Assembly (NCBI GenBank): GCA_014621425.1 | Contig: JAANBB010000050.1 | Coordinates: forward strand, 62,001 to 126,000 | DNA length: 64,000 nt | Source of the DNA: Cylindrodendrum hubeiense | Lineage: Eukaryota > Ascomycota > Sordariomycetes > Hypocreales > Nectriaceae | Direction: 5' to 3' | Part shown: piece by piece, positions 22,791-33,187 of the stretch | Position numbering within the stretch: position 1 is the stretch's first letter | Layout: each line of letters opens with the position of its first letter | Made by a program: the position numbers and the translations under genes | Notes under the pieces: generated by a model | What the model was told of the DNA's origin: nothing | The model's input: only the letters and a program-made list of their open reading frames with translations | Databases searched by the model: none

Positions 22791-23555
22791 ATGGGTCTTT
22801 TCACGGCATCGAATATGAGCGAAGACTGCAATAAGGCAGCTCGTATTCTCCAAGCAATGGTTGGTATGTATTGTCCCGCCACGTTGAAATGGCTTCTGGT
22901 TTGAATTTGCAAATGAGAATGCTTACGCGACTTAGAAAAAGGCAAGATTCCGACCGAAGCTATCACCAACGCCAAGGGTTTAGCGATCTTTTCTTGTTTT
23001 CGCGCCGGAATGTATCTTGCTGGTTCTGGTGGCTCAGGTGTCCTTGTTGCTCGTCTTTCTGACGGGACTTGGTCTCCTCCGTCTGCCTTCTCGGTACGCA
23101 GCGGCGGCATTGGTCTTGTCTATGGCGTGGATATGTACGACTGTGTATGCGTTCTGAACACGCAAGAGGCCGTGGATGCCTACACCAAGCCAGAGCTGTC
23201 CTTGGGTGGCGCTGTTGCCGTAGCAGCAGGACCGATGAATGCTAGCAACGCCGGTACGAAGGAGATCAAGCCTGTCTGGACCTACACAAAGTCTCGCGGT
23301 CTTTACGGGGGTCTGACAGTAGACGGAACTGTTGTTAAGGAGAGGCCTGACCGTAACGAGGACTTCTATGGAGCGAAAGTCGCGACGGCACAGATATTAA
23401 GGGGCGAGGTCCAGGTCCAGGCCGGTGCCAGTAAATGGCCTGCTGGTGCGGAGGTGCTGACTGAAGTACTAAGATTGGCTGGGGGACAAGAGGTGAATGC
23501 AGCAGTGCTTGGGAATATCAGCACTGAGCAAACACCTGGCGATTTTCAGGACTAA
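22791..23555 (+). CDS. SYLF (Ysc84/DUF500) domain protein
   Basis: Two exons, 22791-22863 and 22936-23555, give 230 aa; the 72-bp intron is GTATGT...CTTAG. The sequence carries the SYLF pattern: the N-terminal helix NKAARILQAMV, then IPTEAITNAKGLAIFSCFRAG, the glycine-rich GSGGSGVLVARL, GGIGLVYGVD and the end block LYGGLTVDGTVV with RNEDFYGAKV. SYLF domains bind phosphoinositides, and in yeast Ysc84 also actin at endocytic sites. Unlike Ysc84 there is no C-terminal SH3 domain, as in most mould SYLF-only proteins. Probably cytosolic or membrane-associated. Intact. Confidence 0.9.
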
Positions 23556-23564
23556 TGTAGAGTC

Positions 23565-23616
23565 GGGATAGAGTTAGAGTTAGAGTAGAGCTAGAGTTAG
23601 AGTAGAGCTAGAGTTA
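23565..23616. repeat. GAGTTAGAGTAGAGCTA short tandem repeat in 3' flank
   Basis: A purine-rich repeat of GAGTTA and GAGCTA hexamers runs just downstream of the SYLF stop codon, in the narrow gap between convergent genes. Probably simple sequence in the 3' UTR or terminator zone. Confidence 0.7.
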
Positions 23617-23649
23617 CATAAAGTGTTATTATATTAATTATGTTAATCT

Positions 23650-25405
23650 TTAAGAAACTTGAACTACTTCTTCCCAGCTGTCCCAGTGTGTCCGATCCAT
23701 CCATGGGTACTGACAAGGGCAAGTTACCTCCTCTCTTTCATCCCCTCGTAGCATCTCATCTACATCATAACATCTAGTTAATATAGCCTTGCAATCCCTC
23801 GTTCCAGCTCTTCGACGAGAATCTGTACTGCGATGAATGCCATCTTCCTCATTCGTATACTCGACGACCCAACAAGCGTTAATTCTGCTCGATTCGGTGA
23901 AATCCCCGGGCTTGTTAGAGCCATCCTTTCCAAGTCTGCCCGCACTTAATCCTGCTAACCGCTCCTCCACCCTGACAACAGTTGAGACTACCGCAGCCTC
24001 GGTCTCGCCACACCATGGGCCTTCCATTCCGCTATTCCGCAGTAGATCGATGGCCCTATGCCGCCACATGGAGTGCCTGTATTTTAGTGCCGTGAAATAC
24101 AAGGGGTGGATTATTCCCATTTCTGGGATAAAGAACGGCAAGCCACTGGATTGAGTCCCAATGGAAGCATCGTTATCGACTGAGAAACGGGGAAGTGTCT
24201 CTACTGATGTGATTATTTCCTCAAATTCCGGGCCATAGCAATCGAAAGCGGATTCGCGGGGCTCGAGGATATTGGCGGCAAGGATCAACGCGGCAAGACA
24301 CTGAGCTCGAAGAACAACCAGTTGCTCGTTGCTGGCGAAAGTTTCTAGAGCTGTGTGGTCTGATAGCCATTGTTTCAGGTTGGCCAGCTGGCGGCCTTGT
24401 TCGATGAGAAACTCCGGGGGAACCAGTCGACGGCTCGCGTACTTATATCGGGATGCTGTCGATGTGAAATGGTAACAAGAGTGTAATATAGCAGACAGTT
24501 CTTGGTCTGGCGAGTTTGACAGCAGAGTGTCTGGCGTAGGACAAAATGATTGGGGTAAATCTGGCGCAAGCCCAAGTGAGTAAGTCGCTGAATGGAGATC
24601 GAGTTTTTGGAGCAGTAACGAAACTCCCTCGATGTCATTGATAGCCCGTGAATTCCCGCCTGCGCGAGACTTCATCAAAGTAAAGGCCCCTTGGAGGTGT
24701 AAGAGACCCTTATCGAGCCGCTGCTGCATAACCTCGGCGCACGAAAGAAAGAGACAGGCAACAATACATGGGACGATGCCATGCTGGAGGGAAGAAAGAT
24801 CAAGCTGCACTAAGCGTAAGGCTCGGGTGTAGCATCGGATAGCCTCTGACGTGCCACCACCTCGTAGGACATTTGCATCGTACAAGGCGCCAAATGCCTC
24901 GGCCGCTGATCGCACAGACGGAATTGATTGGGTTAGCTGGGGAACCACGTGAGACCAGAATGATATTTCGAGGTCGTTCTTGGCCCTACGGGGCCCTTGC
25001 ACTAGGATGGTGCATGTGAGATTGACGAATCGGTTTTGGTGATGACTTGGATTGGGTGTGAGATGGCTTTGAGGGGAGGACGCCAACGATGACGATGATG
25101 ATGATGATGATGATGATAATGATGACGATGACGATGGTGAGGTTGACTCTTGCGCTCCGAGCAACGGCCCAGGAGGTGCTCCACATGGATAACCACAAGC
25201 CCGCTTACCAGTCAAGCACCGTCGACATGTCGGCTTGGTTTCGTCGCATTTGACTCGCCGGGCTCTAGATGCATTCTGTCAGTGGCTTGACGAGCTTTGG
25301 GCCGACAGAAGAGTCATACTTGCAGGTGAAACAACCGTGTTTAGATTGCTTGACATTGGTCCTGGTCCGCTTACCCTTAGCTGCATCAACGGACGGTGGC
25401 GGCAT
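23650..25405 (-). CDS. Zn2Cys6 transcription factor (second of three)
   Basis: Minus-strand regulator of 566 aa. Exons 25405-25320 and 25264-23650; the 55-bp intron (GTATGA...TCTAG) splits the lysine codon after the second cysteine. The zinc cluster has cysteines at about residues 25, 28, 35, 42, 45 and 52 (HGCFTCK, ARRVKCDETKPTCRRC). A poly-serine run follows, encoded by a GAT/GAC microsatellite at 25086-25136. The rest is a helical domain of the fungal-specific TF_2 type (SEIFW-like ISFWSHVVPQL, then SAAEAFGALYDANV). Start is the first ATG of the zinc-cluster exon. A 14-bp minisatellite sits 60-185 bp upstream of this ATG, likely in the 5' UTR or promoter. Targets unknown; the RTA1 gene is its divergent neighbour. 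Confidence 0.9.
25086..25136. repeat. GAT/GAC trinucleotide microsatellite coding poly-Ser
   Basis: An in-frame triplet repeat within the second Zn2Cys6 gene encodes about fifteen serines with one leucine on the minus strand, directly after the zinc cluster. Triplet periodicity keeps the frame, so length variation would be tolerated. Confidence 0.85.
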
Positions 25406-26181
25406 CGTGAAGTACGAGAAGCGGCAAAGGGCGAATGAAGTTGGAGGGGTAAGGATAGAAAGGTAAAGACCGAGAGGCAAAGACCGAGGGTGCAGATGGA
25501 GATGCAAAGATCGAGAGTCAAAGATTGAAGGCAAAGACCGAAAGGCAAAGATCGAAAGACACAGATGGAGAGACAAAGACCGAGGAGGGACGCCTGTTGC
25601 AAGATTACTTAACGACTTCAGCCACTGCAAAAGTCGGTGGATTCTACCACGCAGTGGAATTACCGCGATCCACTCAGCTCATCTGTGGAGCTATATAGCC
25701 AAAAGGACATTAGCGTAAAGTCAAAGACCGAGGAAAACAATGGGGCGAACTGCTCAGCAGCCAATAGATCAATACCGCCAAAAGACCGAGGTCCCCAGAG
25801 GATCTACCCTTGTTTCATGGCTTTATGCGACGTCGCTCTTCGCTCTTCGGATAAGCTCCACAGTCCAGCTTCGGTCTTTTATAAACCAAGACATGTGTGC
25901 TATTTTGGGGAAACAATGATGAAAAGTCAAGTGTGGATGAACGTACTAAAGGATTTTTGCCAGTCGTTCAGCTATTTATCATTCGTATAAGAAGCCTTCA
26001 GTAGGTCAATGGATCTTTCAAATTGTCAACAAGCCGCTCGTTTCTTGTGACCTTTATACTCTACATCTGTCCCTCATTCTCTGGAACTATCCCCATTCTC
26101 TGCACCTATCCCCATCTTTGGACCCTTCGCCAATCTTGCTTACCCATCTCACGCAAAGTCATATCGATACTCGGCTCCAAA
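25406..26181. other. Divergent promoter region between Zn2Cys6 gene 2 and RTA1 gene
   Basis: About 775 bp. Contains the 14-bp minisatellite and three isolated copies of its core. No gene is seen; the long minus-strand frame over the minisatellite is a by-product of the repeat. Confidence 0.6.
25464..25588. repeat. 14-bp minisatellite, about nine units (CAAAGACCGAGAGG type)
   Basis: AAAGAYYGAR cores start at 25465, 25479, 25506, 25520, 25533, 25547 and 25575, i.e. every 13-14 bp, with two diverged CAGATGGAGA-type units filling the gaps at about 25492 and 25562. The array ends about 60 bp upstream of the second Zn2Cys6 gene. Isolated copies of the same core recur at about 25723 and 25781, and in reverse orientation at about 25871, towards the RTA1 gene. 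Confidence 0.85.
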
Positions 26182-27223
26182 ATGTCTTCAAACCCGCTTC
26201 TTTGCACCGAAATATCCCCCGAATGCCCCATTGAATACACAGTCTATGGCTATCGCCCCAACCTATTCGTCAATGGCTTCTTTGCCATCTTCTTCGGAAT
26301 CTGCATCGGTGTGCACATCTGGCTAGGCATTCGTTTCCGCACCAAAGGCTACACCATAGCGCTGACCATCGGCTGCTTGGCACTGGTTTTGGGCTACTTG
26401 GGCCGCATCGGTATTTACCTTCAACCGTTCAACGCAATTCCGTTTCAAGTCCAGGTGTGCTGCCTTATCATCGCTCCGGCTTTCAACAGTGCCGCTATCT
26501 ATCTGATGCTCAGACACATCGTCTGGTTGTTCGGCCCAGAATGGTCTCTCCTTAAGCCAAAGCAGTACACGGTGGTCTTTATTACTGCCGATCTAATCTC
26601 CCTGATCTTGCAGGGTACGGGTGGTGGACTTGCAGCAACCGCCGCAAACGACGATAAAGATCAGGTCAACCTGGGAAATAACGTCATGATGGCGGGAATC
26701 GCCTTTCAAGTGGTGACCCTGTCTGTATTTGCCATCTTCACCGTCCTCTTTCTGGTGAGACGCGTGAGGGCACTTCGTTCAAAGCCCCTTTCCGGCAGTG
26801 CATTGGAGGCATGGCAAAGCATGAAATTTCGGTGGTTTCTATCTGGACTTATCGTTGCATTCATGGCTATTTTCATCCGTTGTGTCTACCGAATTGCTGA
26901 GATGAGAGGCGGGTGGGGAAACTCTCTCATGAAGGAACAGATCCCCTTTATTATCCTTGAAGGATGGTAAGTCCCCCATGGTTAGACCAGTCGCACTCTT
27001 CGCGGCCCTTCGCTGATTTGAAGTCATGCAGCATGCTTTTTATCGCCACGTCGGCCCAGACTATCCTCCATCCTGGTCACTTCTTTCCAACAATGACTGA
27101 TTCGCGGATGAAATCTGGTATGAGAATCTCATTCAGCAACTGAAATGGTCGAGGCTAACTTTCACAGAGAATTCTTCGGGAATGTGGACCGAAGTTACTG
27201 AGCTGCCCATTCTGCCCAAGTAG
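26182..27223 (+). CDS. RTA1-like seven-helix membrane protein
   Basis: Three exons, 26182-26966, 27032-27117 and 27168-27223, encode 308 aa; introns of 65 and 50 bp have GTAAGT...GCAG and GTATGA...ACAG borders. Seven hydrophobic helices run from LFVNGFFAIFFGICIGVHIW to the spliced-in MLFIATSAQTILHPGHF. Family hallmarks are YRPN near the N-terminus, the helix text LILQGTGGGLAA and FIRCVYRIAEMRGGW. RTA1-like proteins (lipid-translocating exporter family) include yeast Rta1 and Rsb1, linked to 7-aminocholesterol resistance and sphingoid-base release; the substrate here is unknown. The ATG at 26182 is the first in frame. It lies between two minus-strand Zn2Cys6 genes, one divergent and one convergent. 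Confidence 0.93.
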
Positions 27224-27356
27224 AAATCTCAACGTTGAAAGACACAGGCTACGACCATGAGTAATACAGCTGGAGACCCGCACTCTATGCTCACCATTTG
27301 GACAGCGATGGGATAAATATACAGATCCAATGGCAATCCTTTAAAATTCACTTCTA

Positions 27357-29077
27357 CTAGAACGAACTAGGCTGTCTCATATTTATAGCGCTTGGATTAC
27401 ATCCACAAGCTGTGAAATACCACCCCAGCGACCGCTCAATATTACGCATCTTTTGTGATATCTCGTCTCCCTGCTTTCTACCCATCATACTCAGCAAGGC
27501 AGCTGCCATCCGTGAGCTCTTATCGCATCCCTCCAGGATGCGTTTGATATCTTGACGGACACCAGCATCTCGACATTTGTACAGAACAAAGGTGAGCGGT
27601 CGCATCATTGCATTGTCGAGAACGGCTGTTTGGCGGGGGTTATTAAACTGCTGCGGCATTTCTGTCGCGCTTTGGATTATCTCGCGATATACTTGCGTTA
27701 CATCTGGGAGGAGATTTGAGTCTTGGGGGTGATGAAGATGAAGATCTGCAAGGGCCTCGAGATAGAGTGTCTCCAAAATGCAGGCCTTAATGTGCGACGA
27801 GGGATCATCAGCTTTCTTTCGTCTTGCGTACTGTAGCAGGAGTGCGAATTTGTTGTGCCAGCTGTTAAGAGCCGCGAAGGATATATCCCATACGGTATGT
27901 TCAAGTGCCACCAGTTCCTCTTTGTGTGGAGTGGTGCTCCGGAATGAATCCGGACTGTAGGGTGATTCTGAGGACGAAGTCGACGAGAATGCCGCCTCCT
28001 TCTGAACATCAATGGCTTGAATACGATCAAGCAAAAACTGCTGCGTCACGTCCCACCACTTCAGTGCTTCTGCCAGATCGTGGAACGAAGATGGCATATC
28101 TCGAATAGAATGTTTATTTTTGAGGCCGTGGGAAGGATTTGGTCTTCTGCTGTCGACTTTGGACTCAGAAATGCCCAGGTCGAGGGCCCAGGGCTGGATG
28201 GTGAGACGCTGCTGTATTTCAAGGATGGCTGCCTCAAGAGCAGAGAGACGTAGTTTAGAAAATGCCAAGCCTGTCTCTTTACACCTCTCGTCGAAGTATC
28301 TATTAATGATGCGGTGGCCATGGTCGAAGTGTGCAAAGGCGGTGGGCATGTCACCTCGTACCATGTCGTAGGTTACAAAGAGAAGAGATACGACGGCCAC
28401 AGTGAGCAGTGTGCTGGTGGAAGTCTCGGCTTCTCTGATGGCTCGAAGCGCACGGTTGTAATGCGTCAGCGATATTTTGTAATGCACCTCGTCGGCAGAA
28501 GGGTCTGAATTGGGAAATGTGAAGGCGCTGGTGGCGGCTGCTATGGCACAGCAGACCTCGCGGACAGCGACATGTTGGTGGGCGACTTGCGGAGTGAGGG
28601 CTGACAGTGTATTGACGGGCAGTGTACCTGCTTGCTCGTTTGTGAAGAGAAACAGTGAAAATGTATCCCAATCCTGCTGATTGTTGAACAGTGACAGAAT
28701 GTAGTTAGGCTCCACTAGGATGCGGCAGTCAGGCGGAGAATCACTGTCGGCAACCTGCGTCTTGATCAGAGAAGTGCCTGGAGCAATGGCACTGGATAGC
28801 GGCGTGTCACAAATTAGGCCTGCCTTGATGCATCTTCCACATGAGGGCCTGCCTTCATCGCATTTGATACGTCGGCGCCTATTTAGTAGGGCATCAACTT
28901 ATGCACGAAAAGATGTGACAGAGCCTGTGGGGGGACGTACTTGCACTCCTTACATCCGGACCGTGTCTTTGGAGCCTTTGCCTTTCTGTGCAGGGGAGGA
29001 CTAAAGACCAAGAGACCGGCCCCGGGAAGTTTAGTCTGTGGCCGGAACGCATTGGAGTCAGCGGGTTTACGCGTCAT
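27357..29077 (-). CDS. Zn2Cys6 transcription factor (third of three)
   Basis: Minus-strand regulator of 552 aa. Exons 29077-28941 and 28878-27357; the 62-bp intron (GTACGT...AATAG) splits the lysine codon after the second cysteine, the same position as in the second Zn2Cys6 gene. Cysteines at about residues 42, 45, 52, 59, 62 and 69 (SGCKECK, RRRIKCDEGRPSCGRC). A 40-residue N-terminal extension, partly basic (LHRKAKAPKTR), may help nuclear import. The large helical C-terminal part fits the fungal-specific TF_2 (DUF3468-like) domain. It converges on RTA1 (134 bp apart) and is divergent from the AATase-like gene. Targets unknown. Confidence 0.9.
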
Positions 29078-29581
29078 TCGCGACTCAAGGTGAAGCCCAC
29101 CTTGCCTCTCAACCGAGAGCAGCCGCCATCAGTAGGTGTCATTCTGCGAGCTGCCGGTAACTGAGGTGAGGGTAGCTCGGCATCTAGGAACTCAAGGATT
29201 TGTCATGGCATCTGCCGCGTTCTCGGGAGCACGGGACGGAGGAGCATTGAACCTGGGCCATGACGTTTGGACCGCAATATCCATTCGCGTGGGCCTCGGT
29301 GGATCGGTGTTTTGGGAGAATCTCAACCAATCACAACGTGTTTTGTGCGAATTACCGGTTTAGGTCAAAACTGGTGGAGACTCACAGTAAGCACTTTTCC
29401 ATATTGGGGAGGATCCTGACGCTAATAATGCAATTAAATTGCTCGACGGGACGAAGGAAGTTTGAAGATGCACAAGGGGAGGGCATACATATATTCCGGC
29501 TTTGTTCCTCACTTTTTGTTGTCTTGATCATACTTTATTGTCAGAGTTGAGGACTTGCAGGTTGCTGCCATTGCTTTTGAA
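29078..29581. other. Divergent promoter region, Zn2Cys6 gene 3 / AATase-like gene
   Basis: About 500 bp without a convincing gene. Short open frames (29136-29363, 29260-29550) carry no motif. A TATA-like ACATATATTC stands at about 29488, roughly 95 bp before the proposed acyltransferase ATG. Confidence 0.5.
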
Positions 29582-31182
29582 ATGGCTGCGGATAACGAGG
29601 ACACAAAGGCATCTGCCTATTGCACTGCCGTACGGCCAAGCAGTTCGTGTTCCAAGAGTCGCACCGGTTCCCGTACAATCACTGACACACAGCAGACTAT
29701 CTTGACCGCATGTTCTACATCCAACACCGTGTGGGTGCCCAGTCTAATGTCCTCCTCTCGGCTCACTACGCCTCTACGACCGAGGCTGGTCAGAAGCGGT
29801 TGTCGAGAGCGGCTGTCTACTCGGCGGTCCGCTCAGTCATCACAACCTATCCTGAGCTCAGTTTGATCGGACTTCCGGAGACAATGGGCAAAAAGGGCCG
29901 CCATGGGCTCCGTCTCGCGGCGCTGCACGAAATTGACCTCACGACTTGCATTGAGTTCCGAGACGACGAGGCACCCAATGCCAATGCAAAGATAATCGAG
30001 CGTCTCCACAACGAGTGGGACTGGACCGATGAGCAGTTCAATCCCCGGCAGCCCTGGTGGAAGGTGGTTGTTCTTGGTGGCCAGGAGGTGGTTTTTGTCT
30101 TCCACCACATCGTCTGTGATGGTCGTTTTGGTCACTTTTTCCACCGCCAGTTTCTCGCCGCCCTAAACTCATTCAACGAGGATGACAAGCCGTCTTCGAA
30201 TATCATCAAGATAGATCCTGAGAGCGTCAGACTGGAGCAGGACACGGAGAAGTTCTGGATCAGCACCACGTCTGTGTTGCGGGTAGTCCACGTCTTCCTC
30301 TCGTTTGTTTTCCTCCGCCTCTTCTTGGGAAGCAGACTTCTCTTCACCAACCTGCCGAAACCAAAACCGTACGCAAAGTCTGCCATAACCGACGCCTGCC
30401 CCGAAGAACGCACCAAGACGAGGACGGCCGTCCTGCGCATACCAGCTCCCAGAATGCGCCGTATCATTGCCGCATGTCGTGAGCGCAACACAACGTTTAC
30501 GCCCCTCCTCATTTCCATGGGCGTTTGCACTCTAGCCTGTGATTACTACCCCGATGCCAAAGTTGGTATCTCAAACTACGCTCTCGACATGAGGTCGCTG
30601 TATCCTCGTGAGAACGAGTCACCAAGATCAGCCAAGTTGCTTCAGTGTGCTGGAGGCCATAGCAAGTTCACCTGGCTTAGCCACTGTCGTCGAATCTTTG
30701 GCCATCCAGCGTCGAGCACAAGTGCCGATGACAAGGTCGATGTCAAAACGAGCAAGGTCGATGTCGATGGGGCGTGGGAGATGGTCCGAGACTACCGCGC
30801 TTCCATGGTCAAGGGTTTCACGGATAAACAGTCACCTTTGCTTGTCATGTTCCGGGCTGCCAACAACGTTTCGGACGACCTGGAGGGCATGTTCAAGTCC
30901 AACCTTCCGGTTCTGGGTGTTCATCTAAATAATGCGTTCCAAGTTTCAAACCTTGGTGTCTTTTCGGCAGGAGACTGCAGTGGCCCGTGGAAGATCGACG
31001 ATATGAGCTTCTCGGCCTCCGCTGTCAATGGTAACATTAGCTATACTATCAATCTGAGTGTGGCTGGAGCAGAAGGGGGTGATACTGTTCTTGTTGCGTG
31101 TTACGAGGACGGAATTCTTACCGAAGAGATGGTATCTGAGTTTTTGGAAGCAACTGTTGAGCGAATGGAAGCCATCATATAA
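29582..31182 (+). CDS. AATase-like acyltransferase (alcohol acetyltransferase/condensation superfamily)
   Basis: My model is exons 29582-29642 and 29693-31182 (516 aa) with a 50-bp intron (GTTCGT...CTGAC...ACAG); the start could instead be the ATG at 29710 (490 aa). The spliced N-terminus TAVRP...YLDRMFYIQHRVG resembles the family opening VRPxGxLExF, which favours the two-exon model. The active-site motif HHIVCDG (HHxxxDG) is near residue 158, and the C-terminal blocks SNLGVF and YTINLSV are present. Family enzymes transfer acetyl or acyl groups to alcohols or amines using acyl-CoA; the acceptor is unknown. One hydrophobic stretch (VLRVVHVFLSFVFLRLFLG, about 220-240) may contact membrane. Divergent from the third Zn2Cys6 factor, a possible regulator. 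Confidence 0.8.
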
Positions 31183-31725
31183 CTTGAAGATAAAAATCTC
31201 GTTTAGCAACCAACCAACGAATCCAGCTAGCTATAGAAGTAGGCATGAGTATAGAATAGATATCCAAGAATAAAGGCTCGGGCAGTCAAATTATGTGATA
31301 AGCTTGAGCAATTGAACACCCACAAAGAATAGATAAGATGCCACTTTCCTTGTATCTTTCAGCGATTCGAACATTAGCTACTTTTTTCCATTTGTACTGC
31401 GTACAAAGTAAGATGATCTCGTGCTGCATTGTTTTCTATCAGTGACTGCGTTGGGCTTGCGACAGTTCACGATCAATTGGGGGCATTATTTGAATTCAAT
31501 GACATGTGCAGGTAATTTAATTAAGTGTTTATTGCGTGTATTTATTCTGTCAATCTCTTGGTACTCAAAACCCAGCCAAAGATGTGCTAAAAGAAAGTGC
31601 CAATGATGATGCATTATACAAACTCCAACGACCCAGCCATCATCATTTATGTACGTGAAGTATTGATGCTTCTGGCCCTAAAAGGTTGATATCCCCCCGT
31701 TGAACATTGCAGCGAGTGAATTTTT
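31183..31725. other. Convergent 3' region, no gene seen
   Basis: AT-rich stretch between the stop codons of the acyltransferase and the small heat-shock gene. It should hold both terminators. No motif-bearing frame. Confidence 0.5.
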
Positions 31726-32367
31726 TTAGTTGACTGCAATGTGTCGGGACTCGTGCTTCTTCGCCTTGGGCACGACAATGGTAAGAATACCGTCCTTGAA
31801 GTTGGCAGTGACGCCGTCCTGGTCGACCCTTGTAGGGAAGTGGAAGCTTCGGGAGAACTCGCCAACAGTTCGCTCACTGACCCAATATTTAGCTGTGTCG
31901 GCAGGCTTTGTCGGCGAAGTCCGAGTGTGCTCAATTTCCTTGGGCTCGGAGTTCCCGGCGTCGCTAGAAGCCTTGACACTGTCATTGGAGACGTCCTGGG
32001 AATCGTCCTCAACGGTAGACTGGAGCGACTTTCTCTTCTCGTCGGTGCTTGTAGCGGCAGATTCGCTCACTTGAGTATCCCCAATGAGCCCAGCGGGCGG
32101 GGTGCTCGAGGTGTAGGAGCGCTCAGTCTTGCCGTGGACAAGCATTGTCTGAGGCTCAGTGAAGTGGATGTGAACATTCTCCTTCTTGGTGCCAGGGAAT
32201 TCTCCGTGGAGTTCATAGGCTTCCTCGGTCTCGCGGATATCGAAATCGGGTTGCCACTGGGCGATAGGCGCTCGGCGAGCAGTCTGAGGAGAGTAGTGGT
32301 TGCTGAAGTCGTCAAGGAGACGGAAGAGGGGAGAGAAGGAGGCGTCGGAGCTGTTGAAGAAGGCCAT
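31726..32367 (-). CDS. Small heat-shock protein, Hsp20/alpha-crystallin (HSP30-like)
   Basis: Single-exon gene of 213 aa. The alpha-crystallin domain starts at WQPDFDIRETEEAYELHGEF (about residue 40), is interrupted by a long acidic, Ser/Thr-rich insert (about 85-155), and resumes with GEFSRSFHFPTRVDQDGV and the conserved end FKDGILTIVVPK; the tail is short. This split domain is typical of Neurospora HSP30 and its relatives in moulds. Such proteins are ATP-independent chaperones that hold unfolding proteins in the cytosol. Heat-shock element clusters lie about 225 and 350 bp upstream of the ATG, which agrees with Hsf1 control. Intact. Confidence 0.93.
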   Translation of the reverse strand: MAFFNSSDASFSPLFRLLDDFSNHYSPQTARRAPIAQWQPDFDIRETEEAYELHGEFPGTKKENVHIHFTEPQTMLVHGKTERSYTSSTPPAGLIGDTQVSESAATSTDEKRKSLQSTVEDDSQDVSNDSVKASSDAGNSEPKEIEHTRTSPTKPADTAKYWVSERTVGEFSRSFHFPTRVDQDGVTANFKDGILTIVVPKAKKHESRHIAVN

Positions 32368-32591
32368 TTTGCAGATTTGGTGGGTTTAGGCTTTGAATAA
32401 AAGGTGTGATATTGATGAGGGTTTTGGAGAGAAAATAGTTGTAAAGTGTGTTGAGAATGCTGTTGCACTGATGTGGTGTTGAGTGTGAATGTGTTTTGAG
32501 TGATGGGATGAAGAGTAGGAGAGGAGACTGGTATGAAGTGATGGGTTTCTTTATAGTCTATCCTGAACAATAAGAAACCTGAATTGGCAGA

Positions 32592-32609
32592 TTCATCTGT
32601 CTTCTGGAA
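32592..32609. promoter_or_regulatory. Heat-shock element, proximal
   Basis: TTC (32592), TTC (32602) and GAA (32607) stand in 5-bp register, i.e. three of four alternating units of an Hsf1 site, with the second unit (CTG) not matching. About 225 bp upstream of the small heat-shock gene ATG. Confidence 0.6.
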
Positions 32610-32716
32610 TGAGGCCGATAATTCGATCCTCACGTGTCTGGTTCTACACGGGTCTGTTCCATTCAGGGCCAATTGATGCTACTTACTGCTTGGTGAGACT
32701 GGTTGATACTGGCGGC

Positions 32717-32739
32717 TTCAGGAAGCGTGTCGAACATTC
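32717..32739. promoter_or_regulatory. Heat-shock element, distal five-unit array
   Basis: TTC-nn-GAA-nn-GTG-nn-GAA-nn-TTC in exact 5-bp steps: four of five alternating Hsf1 pentamers are perfect and only the middle TTC is replaced by GTG. About 350 bp upstream of the small heat-shock gene. Confidence 0.65.
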
Positions 32740-33187
32740 TAGCACCCACTGGAATTACAAGGGGCGCTCCACCAGTTAGGGGCCAGCTACAGCTGTGGTC
32801 CGTGCGGATGGGGCGTAGAGTTACCGTTTTAGGCAATGGAGACACCTGGAATCCCAAAATGCTACCCTGTAGCTGTTTGATCAACAGAAAGGATGGAAAC
32901 ATTATGTAGATCACACGATTGCCAACACGACTACAAAAAGAAATTGTCACCAGGCGATCGAAACGTGATTTAACGTGAATAACAATATTCAGCAGCAGAA
33001 GTGTAGTATATATGTACTGTAATCAACTAAATTTACACGAAATCGCCCAAGCACCTGGCATCGAGCATTCGCCGCCCATGTGTTGTCCAATTGCCTCGAT
33101 TCAAAAGTGAATCTCGCAAGCCCGGGTCTCTCAAATGTTGCCTCGCCCCTCGCCAATGAAGAATACACAGCCCTGGCATTAAGCCAT

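Larger units (their letters stand above)
32368..33187. other. Promoter of Hsp20 gene and 3' flank of pectate lyase gene
   Basis: The Hsp20 and pectate lyase genes are in tandem on the minus strand. The 820-bp gap carries the two heat-shock element clusters and, at its right end, the pectate lyase 3' UTR. No further gene is seen. Confidence 0.6.

Noticed and set aside
23565..23616. Telomere-like or interstitial telomeric repeat
   Set aside because: The unit is GAGTTA/GAGCTA, not TTAGGG, and it sits between two ordinary genes.
25464..25588. CRISPR-like array
   Set aside because: Units are contiguous 14-mers without spacers, in a eukaryote; this is a minisatellite.
25265..25630. Minus-strand frame with repeated LSLHLCLSIF-like text upstream of Zn2Cys6 gene 2
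   Set aside because: The text is produced by the 14-bp minisatellite; the true start is the ATG at 25405, which leads straight into the zinc cluster.
31741..32400. Plus-strand frame of 219 codons over the Hsp20 gene
   Set aside because: Antisense shadow of a strongly biased coding gene; no recognisable domain.
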